DNA of 64,000 nt from Scolanthus callimorphus (taxonomy: Eukaryota > Cnidaria > Anthozoa > Actiniaria > Edwardsiidae), in NCBI GenBank assembly GCA_033964015.1, contig CM066913.1, forward strand, positions 6,981,169 through 7,045,168, written 5' to 3'. Positions within the stretch are counted from its first letter, which is position 1; the number at the start of each line of letters is the position of its first letter. Below the pieces are notes generated by a model that was given only the letters and a program-made list of their open reading frames with translations, was not told the origin of the DNA and did not search any database. Position numbers and translations under genes: made by a program. Shown here piece by piece: positions 22,995 to 34,900 of this stretch.

Positions 22995-23997
22995 GGGGTG
23001 GACCATTAGAAATTGGGGGAGGGGGGGTGGCAATTTTTTTGCGTATGAATTTTTTTTTCGGGGATCAAGTTGTGCAAGAATTTTTTTTCGGACTCGAAGG
23101 CCATGTACGAATTTTTTTTTCGGCAGACACACACAACATATCTTGTAGTCAGTACGCGTTATATATATAGTATACTGAAACTTGTCAGAATGAGAAGTAT
23201 AGACAGCTGGACAGTGGAAATGGAAATGGATAAACCCACGAGGGGTAGAGAACCTGCGCATCGAGCAGGACCTATTTCCGTGGCATTCCGTTCCCACAGG
23301 CCATCCAAATCCTACTGCTGTATGTATATGCATCAACCCAATCTTCTTATACTATATTTGTGCTGTTGCTATATTTATATAGGGTATCGCATTTTTCTAT
23401 CGTTGCGCGCGAAGCGCGCCCGATTTTTGTTAAAATCAACATTCCGCTTTTACTGTACATAGTAAACAAAGCCTGTAGGTTTTATTATTTATGCGCGCCG
23501 CAAAGGACGAAATTATTATTATTCATTTGCGATAAGCAGTCCACATGACAAATTGCTATACTTGTAACGTCGAAGTCACGCTTACCTAAGTGGTCTTCTT
23601 TCGAACATAGTGACTGCCTGCCAGGCATTTCACTGCACAGGGCATTTTGGGAGAGTTTGTTTTCCTTAACAAGATACACGTTCTTGTAAGGCAAGTGTTC
23701 GTTGCGTGAGTTCTAACAAAATATATTAGTTGTATTTTTATGCGCGCGAAGCGCGCCGAAATTTTTGGTCTCTTCTTTCAGGACATCAGGTTTCGCTGCT
23801 TCATTCAGACTGCTTTCATTTAAATAAAAATGCAGCCTCAAACATCTTTTAAACGAGAGCCCAAGCCATGTCTTTGTAGGATTTTTATTTTCTAGCTTGA
23901 ATCTCTGCAAGATTATTTTTTTTGAAGGATTGGCCTTGCGCGAATTTTTTTTTGGGAATTGCCACCCCCCCTCCCCCAACTTCTAATGGTCCACCCC
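22995..23997. mobile_element. 1.0 kb Harbinger-type non-autonomous element, TAA duplication
   Basis: The termini GGGGTGGACCATTAGAAATT and AACTTCTAATGGTCCACCCC are flanked by TAA (22992-22994, 23998-24000). The layout resembles 4847-5074: a GGGG start, G-rich tract, then T-rich with CG interruptions. GCGCGCGAAGCGCGCC appears near both ends of the interior. No transposase is recognised; the ORFs inside are unlike the Harbinger proteins at 55-59 kb. Confidence 0.78.
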
Positions 23998-24000
23998 TAA

Positions 24001-26534
24001 TGATGGTCAACAAGGAGGGAGGAAATCCTTCCCACTACACGCGTATTATTATCCGATAAGTTGCCTGCTATATAGTTGTCTTACTAGCGGAAGCATAAAG
24101 GTATGGATACCTAGTAATCTTAGTACAAGTAAAACCCAGGCAAGATTTTCTGTTGAGATGGAAAATGCTCCGATTTTGCAATTTTAGAATGTCGCATAAA
24201 CACTTGGCGATGCAACAAAAATCATTCTGATTGGATACGTAATTTGAGAATGTTTCGAACGTTTTGATGTTGAAAGTGAGCACAGATATTAATATTTTTT
24301 CACTATATAGTATCTTTAATCACTTTATTATTGATAATTAAATGAGCTTGCATTTAAGAAAAAATAATTGAGGTTAGTCAGGAGCCCATCAGGTTTAGGT
24401 TTTTTGGTTCGAGCTTTAATATATCGTAGCATTTTAACGGGCTAGAAGCAATGTAGACATTTCTCGCTCTCTCTCCTCTATGCTACGCCGAATAGTACTT
24501 ATCGCTTCTGTTTACGTACTGACTGGTTACGTCACAGGTCAGGTTACTAAACGTCAGCCACCCACGCTTCTGCTTGTGCAACTGCTGTCTTGTGCAAGCC
24601 CAACCCAACTCCATGGACTTTTCGTCATCGCACATATTCTTTATATTAGACAGTAGACTCATCCAGAGGTTTTCGTCATCTACTATCATCTAATAAAACA
24701 CTCCCCCTATCAGAAACTTTAGTACATTCGACCTGCTTTAGGATGAAAAGGGGAGTTGCCTGCACTCAAATACTGTGACAGTCTGCAGTAAGTGGACAAA
24801 CTTTTGACTTGATGACGATTACTTTTTTTATGCCCAGGAAGAACAATTGATTTAAAATGCCCGGGCCGGGCATTTTTTGCCGAATATATAATTCATTGCT
24901 AACGACGTTCTCAAAGTTTTCCTGTTTCCTCATTGGTTTCCAACTGACTTCCTGGATTTGGTATCCAACACGGCCGTACGGAAATCGTTTTCCGTCGAAG
25001 CGTGACAAGGAACTCATTGAGCAGGCGGTCAAACCAGTTTTATTAGTCGTGCATAATTTAACGCCATGTGCCCTACATCAAGCCACTACCTTCCCAGTTG
25101 TAAAATGGCCTTATTAAGCCCCTGGATATCGGGATTTTGGTTGATTTAAAAAAGATTTTCGAGTTTGAGTAATTATTAACTGGCTGAATGGTGTAATTCA
25201 AATCCTGGAATTGTGTTCTTGGTTGATTTTCAACGAGAGAAATTACGAAATCTAAACTACGTTGGACGTGTAGTAAAGCTCTGTTCCTTTACGGGTGAGT
25301 ACAGTGTTTGGGTCTCACAACGTTTATTTTGTCTGAAAAACTTTTACAAGGTATATCCCATACATTGTAGTTTAACACTCATGTTTTTAAAAGCATTCAG
25401 AAATCGCCCAAAGGGGGTTTCTTCGGTTTTTAGGGAGTGATGATTTACGGCTGTTGGCAGATTGTTGACACCGTCCGCGTGCTAGGCTAGAGATCAAAAT
25501 ACTGTATATTCATCGAGCAAGCTGTTGATCTAAAATGGTTTGACATCCTGAAAAGCATTACGGAAAACATAACGTCAATTCAAAGCCCAAACTCCTACTA
25601 TCTTACTGTAAGCAAAGAGCAGAAAGTGGAGTTGGAATTTGAATCGTACTACAACCGGCTTGAACCCGTTTCAAGTCAAAATAAAGACGTACAACAGAAT
25701 CGTCTTTAGCGGTAGGGACGTTTGCTTGAATTTTATTGCATAATAGTCTCCCTAGGTCCTTGAGCTTTTAGTTTATTCTTCGCTTTGTTTGGCAATTTTG
25801 TGTTCTTCACTGCAGACCTTCCACGTGTCGAAAAACTCATTGAAATTCAGACTAAAAGTAGTTATTAAGTAGCGTTCGATCTTGCTAATAAATCTTACAT
25901 GGGTTTTACAACTTCAACGGAGTTCGGGTTGAAATAAATTTAGAATCAGTTATTGATATGCAGGTTTCAGATCACTGTTATATTTCCACTGCAGAATATC
26001 GTTAATGAACAGGTAATACAGTAACATTCGTCCTCAGCAGCATTTGGCCGATGCGATTTTTATTTTGGTTTTTATAGTTATTTTAAATAAATACATTTTA
26101 ATTCTAAAAATCTTTCTTAATTCGAACACGTCGATAGCAGGATTGCTGCATATTTCTTTCACTTCACTGTGACCTGAATAGTCCAGAAATAAATATATTA
26201 AGCTTACATTTAACATGATATGCTATTCTTATGTTTTTCTTGTTATTTCGCGATCATTTCATTTGGAGCATGTTTCGCTCCGGAAGTAAGCTTAAATATA
26301 CACTGGAAGTGGAGTTTTAATTGTAGGGAATTTTCCTGCCATACACATCATAAATTGTATATTTTGCTTTGCAAGTAAATATTTTCTACTTTCCACTTTT
26401 ACATTACTGTTAATGTTTTCTACAGACCTTTCCTTTGATTAATTTTTTAAATTAAAAAGTTGGACATTAAACCAGAACGATTAAGATTTAATACAAAAAA
26501 GCCCATTCAAGATAATTTGATAACTACTTGTTGC
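24001..26534. other. Intergenic with weak coding-like frames only
   Basis: Two plus-strand frames look slightly protein-like: around 24950-25040 (PYGNRFPSKRDKELIEQAV) and 25488-25710 (DLKWFDILKSITENI to QQNRL then stop). The second lacks a start codon. A good donor context (GGGTGAGTACAG) lies near 25290. I do not recognise a family and would not call a gene. Confidence 0.4.
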
Positions 26535-27005
26535 TAAGGGCCTGTTCACATGAAGCAAATTGTCAGCGTTGTCGAGTTGTCTTGGGGGATACAGTGGCAG
26601 ATCCCCTTGAGCACCTAAACAATGATGATTTCATTGTGATACTAAGACCACGCACAGCTGAGGTTGTCAGCCTAACCCGGGCCAACCCTTCTGCTCATAA
26701 TCCTTTGTAAGTGTTTACATGAACTGGTGCTCAACTGGGGTCAGTTTTCATCCCAGGAGACCAGGCAGGTTGCCCTTGGTTTGGGAAATACACACTGCGA
26801 TCAGTTGTGTCATGTAAATAAATTTTTGCTAGCCAACCTGTGTTGCAGCAACATCACTGTGCCCACCACGGCTTCCCAAACATTGGAGCTCCTGTAAAGC
26901 AAAACTTTTCTCATCCCTGGCTGGCATCCTAACGCAGGTCAGCTCTCAGCCCAGGACCATGTACAGATAGCCTTAGACAACTCGTCTAATATAAACAGGC
27001 CCTTA
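26535..27005. mobile_element. Inverted-repeat element, TAAGGGCCTGTT ends
   Basis: TAAGGGCCTGTTCACAT on the left and the complement of TAAGGGCCTGTTTATAT on the right bound 470 bp of non-coding DNA. Target duplication not obvious. Confidence 0.55.
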
Positions 27006-27559
27006 AATAGTCAGTGCCTTAAATAGTTAAGCTGTAGCCAGTGAGCCAAGGCAGTTGCCTCAGTCAAAGAAAATTCGGGCAAAAATTATCGTTTTTTGCA
27101 AACAAACATCCTTATGAGAAAATCCTCATTTACCCTATATAAAATGAATCACTTGTTCATTTTTAGATGATATAGTAGCATAGAATGCTACATAATTTGC
27201 AGAACTTCTAACAAAAAAACTCATGTGTGGGTCACTTTTCAACACCCTTCCGTGGAGGGGGTATGGATATTTTCTGGAACCACACAATGTATAACATGTG
27301 GTGTGCAATATCTCTTTATAAACTCGACAAATTTACTGTAATTTGCTGTTTTCCTATAAAAACATTGTGCAGTATGCAGTGCTGTCAGAATTAATTATTT
27401 TCATCTTTAATTATTTAATAACACAAAAAAGTTGCCAGGATGCTTAGTATCTTTGCAACAAGCACATGACTGTTCAGCTGTAAATAGCCTATTGGAATGT
27501 CCAAGGGGGTTGGAGCACAGGCTCCCTCATATATGGTATACAGGTATGTGCCTGAGGTC

Positions 27560-27850
27560 TGTGGTAGGGTATTGTTTTTCACTTGTTTGATTATATACAT
27601 ACATAGGGTATGTATTTCAGTATGGCTACCCTACAAACAAATTTCGATCAAAGTCGACCGCATTTAGTGATAAGAGAGAGTTTATATTCAAACCTGTATG
27701 ATTAACAAAATTCTGCTTTGATTGCGACCAACTGGACAACCCTGGTGACTAACTTTAGGTCTGCGGTAGGGTATACAATTTTAATTGTAGGTCTATGGTA
27801 GGGTATAAAAAATGAGGATTTTTGGTCTCTGATAGGGTCAGGTTTTGGAC
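27560..27850. repeat. Degenerate repeats of GGTCTRYGGTAGGGTAT
   Basis: TGGTAGGGTAT, GCGGTAGGGTATAC, TATGGTAGGGTATA and related TCTGATAGGGTCA recur at irregular spacing. Non-coding and unclassified. Confidence 0.4.
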
Positions 27851-28790
27851 GCCTCGGCGGCACACCCCTGCTAAAAAATCAGTGGAGTACCCCTGGGGAG
27901 GGGTTTGGAGGTAAAGATAAATATAAAGTTTGACTGAGAACTGTCGTTTCTGTTATATAAGCTTCTGCCGGAAGCCAGTAGGTTGATTGAAGAGAGGTCA
28001 TTCTGCTCGCTCGAGTGATAGATTTACAAGATCACGTGTTCTTTGAGAGACCAAGCTAACAATAGTGAATCCGTGCCAAAAATTATAACTTCGCGTATGT
28101 ACTATTGTTTTTTACTTTGTACAAAATCGCCACGAGAACCCGACACAACAAAAATTAAAATAAATAACAAACCATTCGTAGCAATTTTCTCGCTAGAGTT
28201 ATCATTATCTCGTCACGTTTTGCAGATTTTGTTTTGAATATGATGCAATGAGTCACATGCTTGGCACGACGTTCTAAATAGTATGCATACCAAATAACGT
28301 GCAACAATAGTGTTTTCGAAGTCTTTCTTTGGCATTTTCCGAGATTGGTAATATGAAGGTAACTACATCAGAGTAAAACCTTAAGGAGAGCGTTTCGGTT
28401 CAGTTTCTTCCAAGTGTCCCCGAAATATTCATATCGTCTTTAGACAGGGCAAAGGGCTGAAGAATTCGAATGTTATTCGAGTTATTTATTCGATTATTGA
28501 CGATCTTGAAGTGCAATTGTCGGAATTATCCCTTGTTGTTGTCAGATATTTGAAAAAGAGCTTAGTAATGGAATATGTATCAATATTGGGAGAAAAGCAC
28601 GGTATTTCACGGTGCCCTATCGCCGGCACTTACTCAGCAAAAACGATTGCGTAGTGCGATTTGTTTACAAGTGTAAATTTCAGTAGTAAGCATATTCGGG
28701 AAGTAACGAACAATTATCGATCGGATTTGGCAGGCTCGAAGGTGTTCCGAAACACTTTGCCGGGCAATTTCAAACATTTTTGATATTATG

Positions 28791-28811
28791 ATTGGTTGAT
28801 TTTATCACGTG
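28791..28811 (+). promoter_or_regulatory. Inverted CCAAT box plus E-box upstream of LDLR-like gene
   Basis: ATTGG (28791-28795) and CACGTG (28806-28811) lie about 180-200 bp upstream of the ATG at 28990. NF-Y plus bHLH/SREBP-type sites of this kind are known in vertebrate lipid-gene promoters. The same paired motif also occurs in non-promoter repeats of this window, so a regulatory role is only a hypothesis. Confidence 0.25.
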
Positions 28812-28989
28812 ACATTGCCCGGCGTTTGCTCGGACGTCGGCCAGGTGCTTTTCGGTTATCGGTTTCCCGCCAATGTACTAGTGTGTCATAACAACATAAG
28901 ATTGGGAGAGAAGAAAATACGCAGAGAAATATGAATAATGCCTTCTTCTTTTACTTAGATCAGCTCTTACTAAGAAGAGGGACCAGAGA

Positions 28990-31900
28990 ATGAACAGTTT
29001 GCGGCTGGAACTGGCTGCGTTTTGGCTCGTTTTGGTGGCCAGTTTGATCGCCCAAACAAAAGGTAAATATCGCATTAGCTACGTAGCGTACTCGTGTGTT
29101 TTGGTTCACTGTTTCTCGATTAACACAAGGAATTCGACCTTCTAACTCCCTCCCCATCACTCCTAAATTACGTTGCTCTATTAAACATTTGTTCCAGTAA
29201 AAAATTCTTTAAAACTAAATGTCACTTGTGTCGGTTTGTGCTCTAAGAATGCGGATAGTTTGGGACATCGTTTGATGTTTTGCGTGTCTCGTCGTTTTCA
29301 TTGACCATGAATGGCGTTCCCTACTATATACACGAATACACCCTTATTTACATCGTGGAATCGCGAAAATTAAGCCATTTCCGCCTGTTTGCCGACCAAG
29401 CATAGCCCAGAAATCATTATAAAACTCTCTAGCTGATTCAGTTCACCATCCGAGACCCATGAAAATTGCTTTTTCCTATGGATTTGTGATCTTGAATTGA
29501 TCTTGTTCACAGAGCGCCAGTACCCTTGCACGAACAAGGAGTTCGCTTGTACTAAGAACGAGACTTGTATCCCAGCTAACTGGAGATGTGACGGCGATCG
29601 CGATTGTGGAGACAATTCTGACGAGAAAAATTGCCGTAAGTTCACTTTTAGTATTTTAGTTATTGTAAGGCAAGCATTTCGGAGGGGTTGTGAAGATGAG
29701 AATTTCTCGCCGCCGTATTGAGGACGAGGTTTTGAGACTGAGTTGGCGTCTACAATCGGCGACACGACACAGTCGCACAAATTCTATGTTCCGTCTAACA
29801 GCATATATCTGCTGTTAGATGGTTAGATATAATCCAAATAATGGAAAGTGATATCCTGGGGAAATTTGCTTCTTTACTGCACTAGGAAATCGCTTTTGCT
29901 ACAGAGAAATCAGTAGAGAGTAGAGCTAGAGGTGAAGGGAAGGCGGACGTAAACACAAAATGAATGAGACAAAGCTTTTCAGTGTTTACTACACCTAATT
30001 CGTTCGTACTACTTTGTTTTGCCGCTATTACTGTTCTTAAACCTGATAAAATGCCTTTACCATATTATTTTGACGTTCTGATCTAAGTTCAAATGATATA
30101 AGTAGCAGGACAAGAAATGCCTCCTTAGTCCGTGTTTCCAAATACGTTGTACATGTAGTTTTTGTTGTGCGAACCGAGATATCGTTGCGTTACAACAACC
30201 AAGAAAAACCCCTGCTATTTCAACCTTTTATTAAAAATCTCGGCTATCCTGCGTTCTTTGAGGACTCTTAAAGCTACTCCTGCTGTTCGGTGTAAACCCT
30301 AGTTATTGCTATTATAAACTGCTGGATTTTTAAGATTTTCTATGGAAATTTCTAGTCACGACTGAGTTTTCCCACAAGAACTTGATTTACATGAAAACAA
30401 GACAGCATCTTCTGAAGCGCTATCCGGCCCTCACTTAGATTGGCTTGGATTGGATGTCTAACTATTGAAATGTGATAAATGTATTTTCTGGACGTCTCAA
30501 CCAATGGCTGACTAGTGTTCACACGTTTGTCTCCAAGCGTTGATCACTGATCCTGACGCCCCCACTTTTGTTGTTATGGGTTGGTTATGATAAATTCAAA
30601 CTGGAGACACTTTTCCCCTGGAATTCACATTATAATATCCCAGAATTTTATTCTTCATGACTGTTTTAACACTGGAAATATATTATTCCCACTTTGTTTA
30701 TTTATATATAAAACTTTTTACTTTGATTTTTTATTCTATTTCCTTGTTGTTTATTCAATTATTCATAATAAGAGGAAACATTTGATAACAAAAATACATA
30801 GCTGTATATTATTATGTTTCACATGTGAGGTTTTAGAGAGTGTTTCTTTTTTATGATGCAGTAAAACTGAAAACTGTTTCTTAGAATTGGAGTTCTCAGA
30901 TAATATAGTTTTTTTCTCTGTGAAACAGGTGTCACTGAACAGCAGCTGCCAAAGCATTCTGGTTTATTAGAAAAAGAAGCATGCATTATTTAGCATGATA
31001 TTTATCATTTCATCGCTCAGTTTATAATATATAGCTTGAAAGGCAATATAGTTTTGCAGTTGGCTTGTCTTGGTTATGTTGGCTTTTGTTATCTGAAGAA
31101 TTTTAGGATATTTTGAGAGAAGCTACTATGATAATAATGCAGTTGGAGTACAAACTGACCTTAATTCTTTTAGCTGGAATAACATTGTGTTCTCAAATTC
31201 AGATGTTGGGTTCGTAAGAATTTTTTCTTCTTCTAAATGATATTATAATATTGCTGCGATATAACACAAATCCAGGGTCCAAATCTATGCTCTATTACAC
31301 CGATAAAGTAATGGTTCTCTCCTGCTATATCATAAAAGCATTAGAGCAAAACTTTCTATGACTTTATCAGCAAATAGAGCACTTGTGATGTTGGGAGGGA
31401 CACTTTCAACGTTTTAAAATCACTCACCTGCGGCTCATGATTTTACTTGTATCTCTCCCAACATCACGTGTGCTCTATTGCGCCAATAAAGTTATAGAAA
31501 GCTGTGCTCTAATGCTTAATTAAAGTAATCTTATTTTATTGAATTACCTTTTATTTTTATTTGAAGTGGATATTAGCTGATTGCATTTTTAAACCACACC
31601 GAGGGGGTTGAGGACCTCCCCCCTCCCCTGGAATTTCCACTTGTGAAACAGACCCCATCCCCTGGAATTTCCATTTTTTCTGACAAAATACCCATGGAAA
31701 ATCTATTTTTGGATAAAATTCCCCTTGGAATTTCCAATCTCCAGACAGACCCCCTCCCATGGAATTTCCAGAGTCCAATACAACCCACCACCTGCCACAT
31801 GTAGGGATTGAAGTTAAATAATTATTGTCATAATGTTTTTCTTTGTACCAAAATTATATGCCAGTTTTTTTAAATTATGATATTAGTTATTAGTGTAAAT

Positions 31901-34900
31901 TACAGATGAAGAGCCTCTTATATGTTGGATATACTGTAATATAGCCATTTTTGTTATTATTATTATGCATCTAAGTGAAAGAAGTTAGCCTAAAATTGGG
32001 AAAAAGTTAGGCATAAGATGTCAAGCAAATTCTGGCAGTAGTCCACTTGATGAAAAAGTTGATTGGAAGCATATGTTCAGAGTCATTAATGTATCCTTTA
32101 CGCATTGCACTGGTCTTTTGATCAAGGATCTCATTTTTTGAGTAGACAAAAATCCTGAAGTAATACTTAACCCTGTAGGGCTGTAAACCTGAACACATGA
32201 AGAATGCTTCAGCAAAACCTACCAGCTGCTTTGTACTTGGTTGGCGGAGACATGTAGAGAACTTAAATGCTAATGATTTTAATCTGTCTGGAGTTCTGTG
32301 TGGTTTGATAAAAAGTAAAGGTGACTGGTTGAGGTTATCAGGCTTTGTAGGTGCATGCCTCAAGCTTAGGATTCAAACATTTTAGATAAGAGAAAAGCAG
32401 GTCTAAAAATAGTGTCAACAAGTCATGCTGCTGTGATGGGCAATTTTATTGATCACTATTACCAGCAATATTATGTAAGGATCTTTTATCCCCTTTCATG
32501 TTTAACAAAATGGCAGTCCTGATTTAACCTAAGTCCCTGTGAATTCAACATTGAAGCCAGTAATGGTCTATTATGGTAATAGTTATGGGTATTAGCTGAA
32601 TACAATAAACAACACCCCACAATTTGTGAACAGTGTTGCATAATCATAATGAATAATTATTTTATCCGCAGCAGACTGATAATTGGTCAGAATGGTCTTG
32701 ATGAGTTCAAGGCCCATAAGCACCCAAGTCGCATTGCAGGCTCACAGGAATAAAACGCACTTAATAACTCTATGCAAATTTTCAGTTTGGACTTTTGAAA
32801 TGCGAAGAACAATAGGAACCCCTTGGGACCTACAGCATCAGCCAATCGCAGCTCAGTTGAATGACAATAGATCCAATTGAAAACAAAGCGCAAAGGTTCC
32901 TGGTTGCCTATGGGCCTTTAAATGGAAGTATAAGCAACATTGCATGAAAAATGCAGGTTGCATACATGCTTAAACTAAAACATCTCTCTTTGTAGATAAA
33001 TTCATTGAAATTCAATACAATCTTCTGCAAGATAGTTTTTTTATACAGATTATTTGATGACTTGCAGTACAATTAGAGCAGTTTTCTTTTCAATTATCTG
33101 ACACTACATTCTTTCTATGTCCCTCAGCACCAGTAACATGCAATCCCGTCACCCAGTTCAAATGCACAAATGGGAGATGCATTCCAAGAAGATGGATGTG
33201 TGACAGAGAAGATGACTGTCAAGATGGGAGTGATGAATCCAGCAAATGTGGTATGTTGGTTTCAAAAAAGGGATGATAGAAGGGGGTGAGGGGAGGGGGG
33301 GCATATTTTACTATATTTTAGGTGATATATTTTGGATCAGAAAAGAATGCACTGATGTCAAGGCAGTAGAGAGTAATACACACATTGTGTTAGGGTCAGA
33401 ATTTGTGTGCTGTGAAAGTGAACCTCCCTAAATGTTTACTATCATATCACTCATGTAAAACTGTTCTTTTTTAGCTACAATAACATGTGCATCAGATGAG
33501 ATCACATGCGGCAATGGGATTTGTGTTCCTAAAAAATGGGTGTGTGACCATGATGATGACTGTGGAGATGGGACAGATGAACTAAATTGTGGTAAGTGTA
33601 AGTTGGGGTCTATTATTTTACTACTGGAAACGTAAATCGATTTTATAGTCCATAAATTGCATCAAGATTTGAAATTAAGCCATAGACAAATACTGAACCA
33701 ATGGCAACTGCTGTCATGGTAAGATTAGGTTGAAAATCTTAGAACAAGATAGACTACCCTGCATACCACGCCATAGACAATACAGCCAATCAGAATGCTG
33801 GAAAGCTGTTGAATATTTAGCAGTTTTCTTATTCAATGCACTGACATCAAGAATGTTCTCATACTTTCAAGGAAACAAGACATGTGCCCCAAATGAGTAC
33901 ACCTGCAGCAATGGCAAGTGTATCTCACGGCAATGGGTGTGTGATCAGGATGATGACTGTGGAGACCGATCAGATGAAAAGCATTGCCGTAAGTATTTTA
34001 ATTTTTTAGCAGTAACATAAATAATCACAATTTTGATCCAGCGCAATCAGATAACTGCAGATTTAATTATATCACGTGTAGCCTGATATGTGGAAGATGA
34101 TTGTCTTACTGGTTTCTTATGATAGCTTAAAACAAAGGAAAGCCTGCAATCCCAAAAAGTGATTGCTAATGGAGCTGGTTGCTTACAAAAGCTTTTTATT
34201 ACAAAAAAATTATGGTTGTTATCATTCCATATCTGGTTGCTCACTAGAGCTTTGACTGTATTTTACTTATTATTTTTTTGACAAGGTTTATAACTAGGTT
34301 TGTTCGTCATTTTTTGTATCCAGCCCCCCACACATGCAGACCGAATGAGTTCACATGTGCTAACAAGCATTGCATCCTGAATTCCTGGAGATGTGATGGA
34401 GACGATGACTGCAAAGATAATTCAGATGAAAGAGGATGCCCACACAGACCTGGTCATTGTAAATCCACAGAATACCAGTGCGACACTGGAGAATGTATAC
34501 ACAAAAGTTGGGTGTGTGATGGCGAGGCTGACTGTCAAAATAAATCCGATGAAAGAAGCTGCCGTAAGTTTTTCTATTCATTTATTATTTTCATGCAGTC
34601 TTAAAGGGGCGACCTCCCCCTGCCCATAATGCATTGCTTTGTTTTTGTTTACATGATTCATACCATCAGAAACTCTGACCTTTAATGTAAAGGAATTTTA
34701 TCATTACGAGTTATTCTTGCAGTTGTATGGTAAAATGCACTAAACTGACAAAAACAAAGCTTTTATGATTTCCTAGTATTTCCTCGAGTACCAAAAAAGA
34801 CACCACACATATTGAAGGGACGGGTCCATGCCCACAGCTACACATATATTTCCATTTACTCACAGAGCAAAAAGCATACACAAATGTTCAACATATTGCA

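Larger units (their letters stand above)
29636..33127 (+). other. Intron 2 of LDLR-like gene (3.5 kb)
   Basis: Mostly AT-rich non-coding DNA. It contains the inverted element at 31338-31515 and a cluster of TGGAATTTCCA repeats at 31613-31775. No other gene is supported. Confidence 0.7.

Noticed and set aside
23070..23462. 130-aa frame within the 22995-23997 element
   Set aside because: It starts in T-rich terminal-repeat sequence and shows none of the Harbinger transposase motifs.
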